DNA from: Sorex araneus
Taxonomy: Eukaryota; Chordata; Mammalia; Eulipotyphla; Soricidae
DNA length: 64,000 nt
Direction of reading: 5' to 3'
NCBI RefSeq assembly: GCF_027595985.1
Contig: NC_073305.1
Span: forward strand, 31,892,939 to 31,956,938
Position 1 is the first letter of the stretch. Each line of letters begins with the position of its first letter. The position numbers and the translations under genes are program-made. The notes under the pieces are model-generated. The model saw only the letters and a program-made list of their open reading frames with translations, had not been told where the DNA came from and searched no databases. This document shows positions 1 to 10,445 of this stretch, one piece after another.

Positions 1-40
1 TGTATGACTGAAACACAATCATGGACAGCTCTGTGAAAAA
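1..40 (+). mobile_element. L1 3' end, cut by window edge
   Basis: The opening bases (TGACTGAAAC, ATCATGGACAGCT) match the last part of the L1-type 3' ends seen complete at 22070-22223 and 29240-29352. Only the terminal stretch lies inside the window. Confidence 0.55.
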
Positions 41-61
41 AGATTTTTTTTTAATGTGAAA

Positions 62-230
62 GGGAGTCTGGAGCCATAGTTCAGCAGGCAAGGCACATGC
101 CTTACACACAGCCAATCTGTGTTTGATACTAGCACCTCATAGGGTCCCCAGTACACCACCAAGAGTAATCCCTGAGCTGAGTCAGGAATAACCCCTGAGC
201 GCTGCCTGTTGTGGCTTTCCCCCCACCAAA

Positions 231-261
<31 letters not shown>
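62..261 (+). mobile_element. Old tRNA-derived SINE-A with (AAT)n tail
   Basis: A diverged copy: head CTGGAGCCATAGTTCAGCAGG, weak B box, GGTCCCC block, then a body ending in an A-rich tail that has become an AAT repeat at 230-261. No clear TSD was found. Confidence 0.7.
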
Positions 262-650
262 GTTTAAAAAAGTAAACAAAAAATGTAAAAAAGTCCCCAA
301 AGTGTATAAAACGAAGCATGTAAACACGAAAGCCTTCTCTCCCACCCACACTCCCATCCACAGGGGACCTGAGTTTCTCATCTGCATTTCCAGACTGTGG
401 AGAGCAGAGTCAGATAGAGGCCCTAAGCTTCTGCAGCCACAGCCAAGTTGAAGGACCAGTTACTACTCAGAAGACCACACCAGCAATTAGTACCACATGG
501 TTGTGACAAGGGCCCAGCCAGGAAAGCTCCAGGGGCTATGAGCTCCGGTTGGGGCCCCTGACATTCCCACCAAGGAGTCTGGGAATGTTTCACAGCAGAG
601 TGATGGAGCTGAGAGCCAAAAGGGGTTGGAAAGGGCTAGGTCAAAAGGAG
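262..650. other. Intergenic, no recognised feature
   Basis: No exon, RNA gene or repeat family is recognised here. Reading frames on the minus strand at the left side are translations of the AAT repeat and SINE. Confidence 0.5.
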
Positions 651-905
651 AGGTGGGGCTGGGATATCGCTTTGTGATAGAGCACAGGGAAGGAAGGGAG
701 AAAGGAAGGAGGGAGGAAAGAAGGAAGGAAAGAAAAAAAGAAGGTAGAAAGGGAGGAAGGTAGAAAGGGAGAGAGGGAGGGAGGGAGGGAGGGATGGGGA
801 AGGAAGGAAGGAAGGAAGGAAGGAAGGAAGGAAGGAAGGAAGGAAGGAAGGAAGGAAGGAAGGAAGGAAGGAAGGAAGGAAGGAAGGAAGGAAGGAAGGA
901 AGGAA
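651..905. repeat. (GGAA)n microsatellite on a SINE head
   Basis: A short SINE-like head (GGGGCTGGGATATCGC) is followed from about 687 by mixed GGAA/GGGA repeats and then an uninterrupted run of GGAA units from about 800 to 905. Its position suggests growth from a SINE A-rich tail, but no matching TSD was identified. Confidence 0.85.
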
Positions 906-912
906 GAATATC

Positions 913-1058
913 GGGGGCTGGAGCAATAACACAGCGGGTAATGCGTTTGCCTTGTACGAGGCCAATCCGGGTTCAATTCCAGCATCCCATATGGTCCCCT
1001 GAGCACCGCCAGGAGTAATTCCTGATCGCAGAGTCAGGAGTTAAAAAAAAAAAAGAAA
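913..1058 (+). mobile_element. SINE-A, shortened 3' body
   Basis: Good head, B box GGTTCAATTCC and GGTCCCCTGAGCACCGCC block. The copy passes straight from the second GGAGTTA into poly(A), so the third body module is missing. Confidence 0.9.
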
Positions 1059-1060
1059 AG

Positions 1061-1240
1061 GGGGCTGGAGCGATAGCACAGCGGGTAGGGTGTTTGCCTT
1101 GCACACGGCCAACCCGGGTTCTAATCCCAGCATCCCATATGGTCCCCTGAGCACCGCCGGGGGTAATTCCTGAGTGAAGTGAGCCAGGAGTAACCCCTGT
1201 GCATCGCTGGGTGTGACCCAAAAACCAAAAAAAAAAAAAA
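1061..1240 (+). mobile_element. SINE-A, near consensus
   Basis: A full-length copy in tandem with the previous one. It has an A box region, B-box-like GGTTCTAATCC, three body modules and tail CCCAAAAACC plus poly(A). It continues into a microsatellite. Confidence 0.93.
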
Positions 1241-1408
<168 letters not shown>

Positions 1409-1520
1409 TGAAGAGTATTTCTGGAAGGAAAATAACATAGGAAAGCCCTGTGGTGGAAAAATGAGACTTACAAGACCAAAAAAAACAGTCAAACAGTCAA
1501 AAACAGAGTAAGAAGAGCAT

Positions 1521-1680
1521 GGGGAGGGACTGGAGAGATAGCACAGCAGTGAAGGCAATTGCTTTGCACTTGGCTGACCTGGGTTTGATTCCTGGCATCC
1601 CTTAGGGTCCCCCAGGGTAATTGTCAGAGATAATTTCTGAGTGCAAATCCAGGAGTAGCCTCTGAAACAAGAAACAGGAA
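1521..1680 (+). mobile_element. Diverged SINE-A
   Basis: Recognised from GACTGGAGAGATAGCACAGCAG, GGTTTGATTCCTGGCATCCC and a degraded three-module body. The A tail is short and broken. Confidence 0.75.
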
Positions 1681-1689
1681 GCATCTCTA

Positions 1690-2073
1690 AGCAAATGTAA
1701 GCAAAACTAGGATTTTATTGTAAAGCTACTGTTGAATGAGTTCAACCCACAGATCCTGGGTAGAACAGATCTGAGCATTCACAGTCGTTCCCCTTAGGGG
1801 TAATGATGCCAAGAGGGTGACTCAGCCCCAGCAAGTCCCAACTACTGTCTCTTGCCGTTCAAGTTGAAAGTTTCTGGGGAGAGAATCTTATTGGCTCAAC
1901 TATGATGAAGTATCTGTCCCTGGTCCAATCAGCTTATGGCCTAAGTGGCAAGTCCATGTGGTTCAACCATGGCCCGGGAGTAACTGCCCGGATACAGCCC
2001 GAGTGTTCCCAGAAATAGAAGTCTCAGGAATGGAATAGACACTCCAGTGACTTTCCCTAATGTAAAGAGCAAC
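1690..2073. other. Intergenic, nothing recognised
   Basis: Ordinary mixed-composition sequence. I see no exon, RNA gene or repeat family. Confidence 0.5.
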
Positions 2074-2261
2074 TTTTTTTTTTTTTTTTGCTTTTTGGGT
2101 CACACCCGGCAATGCACAGGGGTTAACTCTTAACTCCTGGCTCTGCACTCAGGAGTAACTCCTGGCGGTGCTTGAGGGACCATGTGGGATGCTAGGAATC
2201 AAACCTAGGTTGGCTTCATGCAAGGCAAATGCCCTACCCACTGTGCTATTGCTCCAGCCCC
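2074..2261 (-). mobile_element. SINE-A, minus strand
   Basis: Reads T-run, CTTTTTGGGTCACACC, then the complement of the body and head ending GCTCCAGCCCC. A small internal duplication (TTAACTCTTAACTCC) is present. Confidence 0.9.
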
Positions 2262-2275
2262 AAGACCAACCATTT

Positions 2276-2412
2276 AAATGGGCTCAGGGGCAATCTATGA
2301 GGGGTGAAGGGTGATGGGAGGGAAACTGGGGACACTGGTGCTGATGAGCATATATTTGTGGAAGGATGGGTCTTGGAAGAATAATAATAAAATAAAATAA
2401 ATGAGCTCAGGG
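2276..2412 (+). mobile_element. 5'-truncated L1 3' end with TSD
   Basis: The G-rich L1 3' UTR tract (GGTGATGGGAGGGAAACTGG) followed by an AATAATAAAATA tail. It is flanked by AAATGGGCTCAGGG (2276-2289) and AAATGAGCTCAGGG (2399-2412), a TSD with one mismatch. Inserted part is about 2290-2398. Confidence 0.75.
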
Positions 2413-2541
2413 TTGATCTTCAAAATACTGAACAATTTCTATGGCCCAGGTACAGACAATTCAGAGCAAAGACTGATTATTGGCTCAGGACTCTGCTAGA
2501 CAAGGCCTCAGCTCTTTAGATACTAGATGGTAGGAAAATAT

Positions 2542-2718
2542 GTTTTTTGTGGATGAAGGGTTTCACACATGGAGATGCTCACAGGTTACTCCTGACTCTG
2601 CACTCATAAAATTACTCCTTGGTGAGGTTCAGGGGACCATATGGGATGCTGGGGATTGAACCCAGGTCAGTCGCATACAAAGCAAGTGCCCTGCCTACTG
2701 TTCTGTTTCTTCAGCCCC
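2542..2718 (-). mobile_element. Diverged SINE-A, minus strand
   Basis: TTCAGGGGACCATATGGGATGCTGGGGATTGAACCC, split here only for description, is the complement of the SINE centre. It ends with a degraded head TTCTTCAGCCCC. Confidence 0.78.
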
Positions 2719-2922
2719 AGTGGTGGGGAGATACAGGGCCCATTCAGAGGGGCCTTCAAAAGGCCTTGTCTTTGGGTGATTTCCTTGGAAGATCTCAAGC
2801 ATCTCAGAATCCGGAGACAGATTCTGAGATGCTCCTTGACATGGGGTAGGCCTGTGAGCACATGCTTCTATCTGCCTCTTAAGGATATACTCCCAGGGAA
2901 GGCCTTTAAGAAAATGAATGGC

Positions 2923-3085
2923 GGGGCTGGAGCAATAGCACAGTGGGTAGGGTGTTTGCCTTGCACGCGGCCGACCTGAGTTCGATTCCCAGCATCCCAT
3001 ATGGTCCCCTGAGCACTGCCAGGAGTAACCCCTGTGCATTGTCGGGTGTGACCCAAAAAGCAAAAAAAGAAAAAAGAAAAAAAAA
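2923..3085 (+). mobile_element. SINE-A lacking one body module
   Basis: Clean head and B box GTTCGATTCC. The body goes from CTGCCAGGAGTAA directly to CCCCTGTGCATTG, so exactly one module between the two CAGGAGTAA repeats is missing. Confidence 0.92.
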
Positions 3086-3536
3086 TGTACGGGGAAGGGT
3101 CCGAGAGACAGTTCAGGGGTGAGTGTCTAAGGCCCCGGGTCACAAGTCCCATCCCAGACATGAAGAGTAGGTTGTACTGCCATTTGGGCTGTTAGGCACT
3201 GAGACAAAGTGGGGGACCACCAGGGACACCTCACTAAAAGAAGTGTGAGTGTGAGTGTGACCCTTGGTACTGCCCCTCAGAGTGTGAGTCCTCGCAAGCA
3301 CCACCACAAGATGTGAGAGCACTGGTTAGTAGGAAAACTAGTCAAGGGGAGAACCTGGACAGAGGACTTTCTATTTTGTTTTCTTGAGATTGCTGAGATA
3401 GCCATCCCTTCTCTTTAGCCAGCTGCAGAATGACAGAAGAAAATCATCGGCATCAGCATCTTTACTATCAAAGAAAAACTCTGAGGTAGCAGATGGTACC
3501 TCTCATTTTCTGTAGGTAATCTTTCTCCTAATAATA
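3086..3536. other. Mostly unassigned; weak SINE trace
   Basis: Bases 3095-3160 faintly resemble a very old SINE head (GGGTCCGAGAGACAGTTCAGG). The rest shows no recognisable feature. Confidence 0.35.
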
Positions 3537-3723
3537 ATATTAAAGAGTTGTCTGGGCCGGAGCGATAGTACAGCAGATAGGGTGTTTGCCTCGCATGCAG
3601 TCGACCCAGGTATCTCATCTGTTCCCCGAGCACCAGGAGGAGTGACTCCTGAGTGTAGAAGAGCCAGAAGTGACTCCTGAGCACCACTGGTGTGGCCCCA
3701 AAACAAAAATATTAAGAGTTGTC
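3537..3723 (+). mobile_element. SINE-A with TSD
   Basis: Body at 3554-3709, flanked by ATATTAAAGAGTTGTCT and ATATTAAGAGTTGTCT, a 16-17 bp TSD with one indel. The B box region has lost part of GGTTCGATTCC. Confidence 0.85.
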
Positions 3724-4080
3724 TTCACAATAAATAGGGAAAGATGGATCTAGCTTAGCTGTAGTACACCTGCTTTGCAAGTGTAAAATCGTAGGTTTTA
3801 TGCTGCCCCCCCAACACCCACCAAAAACTTAAGTCTTTATTGTGCATAGATTATTCCTGAAATTCAAAGGTAAAAGCAGACACTTGGCATATTTTCCTTC
3901 AGTTTGGGCTCTGATCCTATTTCCCTATTCACTGACCTTCATTCTGGGACTCCCCTATCTAATGATCTTGGTACAAATTGGCGTCACCTTCTGCAAAACC
4001 CTGGTCCTTGATGTTCAGACCCCACACAGGGAGCGAGCCTGAATCTTCTAGGTGTGCTCTCCTCCCATGTGGAAGTCGAG

Positions 4081-4249
4081 GATCCAGAGAGATGGCACAG
4101 CAGGTAACACACTTGCCTTGCATGCGGTCAACCCAGGTTTGACCCCTAGCATCCCACATGGTCCCCTAGCACTGCTAGGAGTGATCCCTGAATGCAGAGC
4201 CAGAAGTCAGCCCTGAGCACTGCTGAATGTGGCCCACAAAACAAAAACC
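4081..4249 (+). mobile_element. Diverged SINE-A
   Basis: CAGAGAGATGGCACAGCAGG head, CCTTGCATGCGGTCAACCC, GTCCCCTAGCACTGC block and ACAAAACAAAAAC tail. Confidence 0.8.
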
Positions 4250-4465
4250 AGTTTAAACTCTGAAGTGAGTGGCACCTGATCTTGGAAATGTCTGAGGGGA
4301 CATTCTTTGCAGGCAGCAACACTGATGGCTACTCTCTTCTAGGATTCAAGAATTACTGGGTGCCCCAAGACCAGCTCCATGGAGCCTGTAGACAACACAC
4401 AGACTCAGTTTTCCTAACATCATTTTCTTACCTTCCCTTTCTGTTTCATTTCCACTATTCATACC

Positions 4466-5667
4466 TAAGAACCCTGGCTGGAGCCATAGAGATAGTACAG
4501 CAGGGAATGCCCTTGCCTTGCATACCGCTGACCTGGATTTGATCCTGGCATCCCATATGGTCTCCCAGTACTGTCAAGAGTGATCTCTGAATCTCTCAAA
4601 AGAGAGTACAAAACGAGACTCCACAGCCATGCCACCAGACCCTGCACCAGGCAGTTTCATTTGGGGCAACCCGGAGGGTTTGTGGGTGAGGCCTCTCTCC
4701 ACCCCAATGGAGCTAGTCCTGGCAGCTGAAAACCTCCAGAATTCAACCGCTGCCATGCACACGGTCACTTTCTATGCTTGGGCCAAGTCTCACCCACAAG
4801 TGAATTTGCAGAAAAACCCCCGTATGTGGGACTTGTGACTGAAAACTCCAGGCTCAATGGAACTGGGAATAGGTGACCTCCCCCATTTCCCTCTATTTCT
4901 GGTAGCTTGGCAGTCTCCCCCACAAGCTGCCCCTGGTACCATATAATTTTGCATCAATGGCCATGATCCAGAGACTCACTATAAATCCCTCAGAAGAGAG
5001 CATCAAACGATACACCATAGCCATACCACTGGACCCCTCACCAGGCTATTTCACTCAGGGCACCCCGAAGAGGGTCGGGTGAGGCTCCTCCCCCAAAACT
5101 TCCAGAACTCAACCACTGCCCTGCTCATGGCTGCTCTCCGCATGCTCGGACAAACCTCACCCATGAGCCAACCTATTCCTGGACATCTCATACTTTACAC
5201 CACCAATATACCAAGAGTAGCACACTACATTAGATGGGGTTTAAAGTAGAAGGCAACCAATCTTAGGGGGAAATATATTTATACAGATATAGTATAGAAA
5301 TAAGCATAGAAGGCTCAACCTTTAAAACCATGTTATAGAAGGGCTTAATGGCTCCTGGGTGAAATTCAACAATCTTCACACACTTTCCTCTAAAAAACCT
5401 TTTTTTAAATCTGATTTTTAGTGGATTATTCATAACAAGCATTACAAAATAAATTATTTTAGTTCTGCTTTGGGGGCAGGGTTTGGGATGAAAATATGGT
5501 GATGAGAAGGTGTAATGGTGGTGGATTGGCGTTCAAATATTAAATGTAATCAAACATTGTAAACAGCTTTATAAATATATAAATAAAAGAGTGATCCCTG
5601 AGCACAGAGCAGGCGTAAGCCTGCTAGGTATGGCACAAAATTAAAAACAGAACAAATAAGAACCCTG
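4466..5667 (+). mobile_element. SINE-A split by a 1-kb insertion
   Basis: The head half lies at 4477-4590 and the tail half at 5587-5656. The SINE itself is bounded by TAAGAACCCTG at 4466-4476 and 5657-5667, so the intervening element landed inside it. This gives the order of events: SINE first, composite element second. Confidence 0.85.
4591..5586 (+). mobile_element. Composite retroposon family C, long copy
   Basis: About 996 bp, inserted in a SINE with a 15-bp TSD (AAGAGTGATCTCTGA at 4576-4590, AAGAGTGATCCCTGA at 5587-5601). Its first part is two diverged direct units with a period near 394 bp: CTCAAAAGAGAG at 4595 and CTCAGAAGAGAG at 4989, both followed by CCATRCCAC and a CAACCxCTGCC block. 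Its last 160 bp (from ATTCATAACAAGCATTAC at 5429) match 44402-44600, and it ends in an AAATAAATAAAA tail. The TSD and A-rich tail indicate L1-type retroposition. No family name is known to me. Confidence 0.75.
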
Positions 5668-5699
5668 ACTGATAAAAATTCAATAAACTCATATCTGGG

Positions 5700-5873
5700 T
5701 TTTTTTCCCACTTTTTGGGTTACACCCAAAGATGCTCAGAGGTTATTCCTGACTCTTCATTCAGGAATTACTCCTGGTGGTGCTGAGGGAACCATATGGG
5801 ATGCCAGAGATTGAACCCGGGTGGGTCACTTGCAAGGCAAATGCCCTACTCACTGTACTATTGCTCCAGCCCC
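5700..5873 (-). mobile_element. SINE-A, minus strand
   Basis: CACTTTTTGGGTTACACCC tail complement through GCTCCAGCCCC head complement, moderately diverged. Confidence 0.87.
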
Positions 5874-5875
5874 TT

Positions 5876-6075
5876 TATTTGTTTTGATTTGGGGTCACAT
5901 TTGGCGATGCTCAGGGGTTAGCTTTGGTCTGCACTCAGGAATCACTCAGCAGAACCGAGGGGACTACATGGGATGTCAGGGATTGAACCAAGGTTGGCCG
6001 TGTGCAAAGTAAGTAATAATAATAAATAATAAATAATTAAAAAAATAATAGTGCTGTACTATTGCTCCGGCCCCC
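5876..6075 (-). mobile_element. SINE-A with an internal A/T-rich insert
   Basis: A minus-strand SINE interrupted at 6010-6050 by AATAATAAATAATAAATAATT-like sequence before the head complement GTACTATTGCTCCGGCCCC. The insert may be a tail-only insertion or slippage. Confidence 0.75.
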
Positions 6076-6838
6076 CCAAAATTCATACTATAAATAATAT
6101 ATTTATGCTCAAAAAATAGGAGGTAGTGGTTGACTGTAATGGCTAGCAGTAGCTCCTACTACTTTCACTCCAATTTTATTGTTCAAGATTCATTGATGTG
6201 TCTCTCGATCTCTAACAGATCAACATTTAGAGGACTAGAATGGCAGACTCCTTCCTTGGAGAAGTCTGGTGTTTAGCGAGCACCCTTGTTCAAATGAGCT
6301 TCCACTACTTAGCAAATAAATTAAAAACAGCAGTGGCCAAAAGAACATGGAAAATTAACCTATTTTTTTTCTAAAAGTCTAGCCTGAGATTTTTTGCACA
6401 AGAACCTGATAAGACCCATGTACTACTGCAAGGATTTTCCCCAAAATAGTGATCAAATATTTCCCCCAAATACTGTTTCTCTTTTTAAAAAGCTCTTTGT
6501 CCAACATAAGTTTGTCCACTGTGAGCCGTGAACTCGCTTTCAGGCATACGGCCAACTTTCCTGTGACTGTTGTGGTAATTTCTACATGCAATTTTTCCAT
6601 TTGCTGCCTATGAATAAATTATCTTAATAACCACAGGATCAGAAACTGTAGGAACTGGGAATCAGCACCTTGGGTGGTCTTCCATCTATCCCAAAGGACC
6701 CACTAAAAACAGGATTCAACAAAAACATCCTCACAGATAAAAACCTATTTGCTTTGAAGATACACACCAAAGATATTTGGCCTAAGGAAAAGCAGTGAAA
6801 TAGACACCAACCAACAGAGGTCCCTGCCTATACTTTTT
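6076..6838. other. Unique-looking intergenic block
   Basis: About 760 bp with no SINE or L1. A 73-codon minus-strand frame at 6379-6600 has no recognisable domain or splice context. I call no gene. Confidence 0.5.
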
Positions 6839-7030
6839 AAAAATAGCGAAAGAGGGGCTGGAGTGATAATACAATGGGGAGGCCATTTGTCTTGCGTGTA
6901 GCCAACCAGGGTTCATTTTCCAGCACACGATATGGTCCCCTGAGCACGACTAGGAATGACACCTGAGCAGAGAGCCCGGAGTAAGCCCTGAGCACAGCCA
7001 GACATAACCCAAAATAAACAAAAAATAGCT
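6839..7030 (+). mobile_element. SINE-A with short TSD
   Basis: Element about 6854-7021, flanked by AAAAATAGC at 6839-6847 and again at about 7021-7030. Body moderately diverged. Confidence 0.82.
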
Positions 7031-7383
7031 ATAGATAAATTTATTATTTTCCTAGGATCTCTTGAGTCAGAAATTCAGGCACCTGATTATTCTGTAACAT
7101 CAAATGATAGGATCCTTGGAGAGATGGTTGCTTGGTAACTCCAATCAGAGGGATGTCTTTAGATTTCTCTGGAATAATGTGCATCTATTTTGGTTTTTTA
7201 ATGAGCTCATTTCCTTCCCTGTAGTCCCCAAAGTGAATGATTTTAGGGGAAAATTCCACTCATAAAAAAGATTCTTCTCCTTTTAGTATATTTTTTTCCA
7301 GAAGAAATCCTCTTGTGATCAAATAGCTCTATTTTTAGGACTGTAGCATGAATGTATATGTATGTATAAGAAAAGAGAAATGC

Positions 7384-7540
7384 GGGACCAGAGCTATGGT
7401 ACAACAGGTAAGGCACTTGCCTTGCATGCAAACCACCCAGGTTTAATCCCTAGCAATCCCGTATAGTCCCAAGCACATTCAGGAGTGATTTCAGAGTGCT
7501 GAGCCAGGAACACTCCCAATGTGGCCCCAAAATGAAAACA
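7384..7540 (+). mobile_element. Diverged SINE-A
   Basis: GGACCAGAGCTATGGTACAACAGG head, CACTTGCCTTGCATGC and GTGGCCCCAAAA 3' block typical of older copies. Confidence 0.75.
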
Positions 7541-7849
7541 AGAAAAACGAAAAATACATCGACATGCAAGAAAAGCAAAACTCCACCTAAAGGGGAATTT
7601 ATGACTGAAATGTGTATTTTGAGGCAGCGACACCAGCTTTCTAAAGGCAGAAACTAAGTCATGATCAATTAGATCATAGTGTAATTTGCCTAGCTGAACG
7701 ATACTTTGTAAATTCCTGCCTCTTCAAAAAAGAGAAGAGATGTCATATTTTTGCTATGCCTAACAGTCCTGATCTACCCTCTTCTCTATTCATGATCTGA
7801 TCAGAGATTTTTTTCACTCTATATTTAATTAATTTATTTATTTACTTAT

Positions 7850-8010
7850 GTTGGAAGGGCCACACCAAGCAATGTTCAAGGTTTATTCTTGGCTCTGTAC
7901 TCAGGGATCACTCCTAGAGAGGCTTGGGGGACCATATAGGATTTGAGGAACCAATTCCCGTCAGCTGTGTTCAGGCAAGTGCTCTACCCATTGTACTATC
8001 TATCCGGCCC
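7850..8010 (-). mobile_element. Diverged SINE-A, minus strand
   Basis: GGGCCACACCAAGCAATGTTC to CTATCTATCCGGCCC, an old copy of the GTGTGGCCC type. Confidence 0.72.
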
Positions 8011-8513
8011 CTATCACCCTACACTTAGACCAAAGAAAAATAACTGCATCCCTTTAGATTTTTGGGGTAATTAGCAAGGGAACCTGATGGAGAAATTTTA
8101 ACTAAAGGGGAAATTACTGGAAGTATTTGGAGCATTCACAAATGACTAACCAACTTGAGAATAATCAAGGACAAAGGCTTTGGAAACAGAGGCAGGAACC
8201 AGAGGGATCAAGAAGGAGAAACAAGAGAGCTGCAACCCTCCATGAGATTAATGAGTTGCAATGACTCACTTATCTTTGACTCAAGATGCATAATCCTTGG
8301 AGAGAATCTCAAATGGGCTGAGTTTACGGCATATGTCGGGACCTGCTATTCAAGAGCAGTAAGAGGAAGGATGGAATTGGAGGGAGCTTCCCATGAAGGA
8401 AGAACATGTGTCAAGATTTAGAGTCACAGCAAACTGGAGGGGCACCATTTCTGAAAAAAAATGCTGGAGCCATAAGGAAGAATGAATATTAAGAAGTCAA
8501 AATATATAATGTT
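8011..8513. other. Intergenic, unassigned
   Basis: Contains an 88-codon + strand frame (8155-8421) with no recognised family, no splice pattern and no upstream promoter signal. I regard it as chance. Confidence 0.45.
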
Positions 8514-8690
8514 GGGCCTGGAGTGATAGTACGACAGGTAGGATGTTTGCCTTGCACATGGCTGGCCAGGATTAGATCCTTTGCAGTCCATATGGTCCCC
8601 AAACACCGCCGGGAGTAAGTCCTGTGTGCAGAGCCAGTAGTAACCCCTGAGTATTCCCGGTCTGACCCAAAAAGTGAAAGAAAAGTGGGG
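8514..8690 (+). mobile_element. SINE-A
   Basis: GGGCCTGGAGTGATAGTACGAC head, GGTCCCCAAACACCGCC, three body modules and CCCAAAAAGTGAAAG tail. Confidence 0.85.
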
Positions 8691-8708
8691 GGGGGGGTGT
8701 ATATAGTG

Positions 8709-8810
8709 CTCAGGCCAGAGAGATAAGGCAATTGCATGCCTTGTACAGCCCCAGATCCATTTTGACACTGAGAACAGCCTAATGTGACCTAAAAACAAAC
8801 AAAAATGTAG
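8709..8810 (+). mobile_element. Truncated SINE-like fragment
   Basis: CAGGCCAGAGAGATAAGGCAA and TGCCTTGTACAGCCCCAG, then directly TGTGACCTAAAAAC. The middle is deleted. Confidence 0.5.
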
Positions 8811-9032
8811 TGTTCTCCCTTCTCCGAGACTGGGTTCTCAGAACAGGGATGGAATCCTCCTTATCCAAGAGACCTACTAAAGGCAGGAGAAAGCTGTCAT
8901 GAGGTAACGGAAGCAGAGGAGACTGAGAAAGGTGCTAAACAGAAGTTTATAGCTGAAGTTGCAGTCTGAGCCCACGGGGCATTCTGGAATATGAATGACA
9001 GACCAGAGTGTTAACCATTTTGAGACTAGGGA

Positions 9033-9233
9033 CTCAGCTTTCCTTTTTTTTTTTTTTTTTGTCTTTCTAGGTCACACCTGGCGATGCACAGGGGTTACTC
9101 CTGGCTCTGCACTCAGGAATTACTCCTGGCGGTGCTCAGGGGACCATATGGGATGCTGGGAATCGAACCCGGGTCGGCCGAGTACAAGGCAAATGCCCTA
9201 CCCGCTGTGCTACTGCTCCAGCTCCTCAGCTTT
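9033..9233 (-). mobile_element. SINE-A, minus strand, 9-bp TSD
   Basis: Near-consensus element bounded by CTCAGCTTT at 9033-9041 and 9225-9233. Its minus-to-plus translation gives a reading frame that recurs across the window, which reflects SINE conservation and not a gene. Confidence 0.93.
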
Positions 9234-9625
9234 TCAAAATATCTGAGTCAGTTATTGACTCCATGATGCTCTGGAGAAATATTCTCCTGGAGTGTTTCCA
9301 AATAAGGGGAGGTCCTCTTGGTAAAAAAAAAAAAAAAAACAATTCTTCAGAATAAGGAGTATGTTTGAGCCATTAGCAACAACATGTAGAATAGCTGGGG
9401 ATGAGAGTGCCAGCACAGTGAAGGGGCTCAGGCCAGACACCCACAGTGTCTGCAGCTGCCCCAGAGGTAAAAGCAAGGTACTGGAACTTCATTTACTCAG
9501 TTCAGGACTTCCCATCTGTTCGCTGGCACACGTATCCTGGGACACAGCCAATGAAAGGGATTGATTATTGTATAACTGTCTCCTTAGGGGGATAAGGTAA
9601 TTAGCAGAAAAAGCAAGCAGTGAAA

Positions 9626-9822
9626 TCTCTTTAAAGTGAAGCTGGAAAGATAGTACAGCAGGTAGGGCACTTGCCTTACAACCAGCTGACCCAGGTTCGA
9701 TCCCTGGACCCCTTTATGATCCCCAGAACCTGGCCAGGAGTGATTTCTGAGCTCAGCGCCAGGAGTAAAACCTGAACACAACTGTGTGAGGGCCAAAACT
9801 AATTAAAAACATCTCTTTAAAG
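9626..9822 (+). mobile_element. SINE-A with 12-bp TSD
   Basis: Element 9638-9810 bounded by ATCTCTTTAAAG at 9626-9637 and 9811-9822. Contains a clear B box GGTTCGATCCC. Confidence 0.9.
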
Positions 9823-9967
9823 AGAAAAGAGATGGAGGTGGAATATGAGCACTGGTGAAGGGATGGGTATTCGAGCATTGTATAACTGAGATTTAAACCT
9901 GAAAACTTTGTAACTTTGTAACTTTCCACAATAAAAAATTAAAAAAAAAAAGAGAAAAGAGATGGAG
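9821..9967 (+). mobile_element. Very short L1 3' end with perfect TSD
   Basis: Only about 113 bp (9838-9950) of L1 3' end: CACTGGTGAAGGGATGGG through AACTTTCCACAATAAAAAATT plus poly(A). It is flanked by AGAGAAAAGAGATGGAG at 9821-9837 and 9951-9967. An identical-style mini copy sits at 23343-23446. Confidence 0.88.
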
Positions 9968-9994
9968 AGTTGTGGATAGAATCCAAAGACAGAG

Positions 9995-10153
9995 GGTAAA
10001 ATGCAAGAGTTAGAGCACTGTCCTAGTGCATGGTCCACCCAGCTTCCATCCCCAGCACCACATACCCTCTGAGCACTGCCAGGAGTGATCCTTGAGCACA
10101 GAGCCAGAAGTATGCCCTGAGCACTGCCAGGTGTGGCCCCAAAACTAAAGAAA
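9995..10153 (+). mobile_element. Diverged SINE-A
   Basis: GAGCACTGCCAGGAGTGATCC and CAGGTGTGGCCCCAAAAC mark the body. The head is degraded. Confidence 0.7.
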
Positions 10154-10206
10154 ATAAAATGACAAAGGGTAACAGAGAGAAGGTTAATGAAAGATCAACA
10201 AAAAAT

Positions 10207-10445
10207 TAGGAGCAATAGCACAGCGGTAGGGCGTTCCCTTGCACGCGGCTGACCCGGGTTCAATTCCTCCACCTCTCTCAGAGAGCCTGGCAAGCTACTG
10301 AGAGTATCTCGCCCAGTCAGCAGAGCCTGGCAAGCTCCCCGTGGCATATTCAATATGCCAAAAACAGTAACAAGTCCCGCAATGGAGATGTTACTGGTGC
10401 CTGCTCGAGCAAATTGATGAGCAATGGGATGACAGTGACAGAATA
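10207..10445 (+). mobile_element. SINE-B (long-body SINE)
   Basis: Same tRNA-like head and B box as SINE-A (GACCCGGGTTCAATTCC), but then a different body: GAGAGCCTGGCAAGCTAC, GGCATATTCAATATGCC (a palindromic segment), CGCAATGGAGATGTTACTGG, and a terminal GATGACAGTGACAG tail instead of poly(A). Confidence 0.88.

Noticed and set aside
636-1006. Long minus-strand frames rich in FLPS repeats
   Set aside because: Direct translation of the GGAA/AAGG microsatellite in different phases; no composition or context of a gene.
1061-1136. SINE heads scored as tRNA genes
   Set aside because: The heads keep A- and B-box-like blocks and a TGC-like loop but lack a proper acceptor stem and continue into the SINE body; they are pseudo-tRNA parts of retroposons.
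6379-6600. 73-codon minus-strand frame in repeat-free DNA
   Set aside because: No recognisable family, no splice sites in phase, no promoter; length is within chance expectation.
9084-9266. Frames of the MHRGYSWLCTQELLLAVLRGPYGMLG type recurring dozens of times
   Set aside because: These are translations of the minus strand of SINE-A. The consensus happens to be open there; copies differ by frameshifts and there is no evidence of translation.
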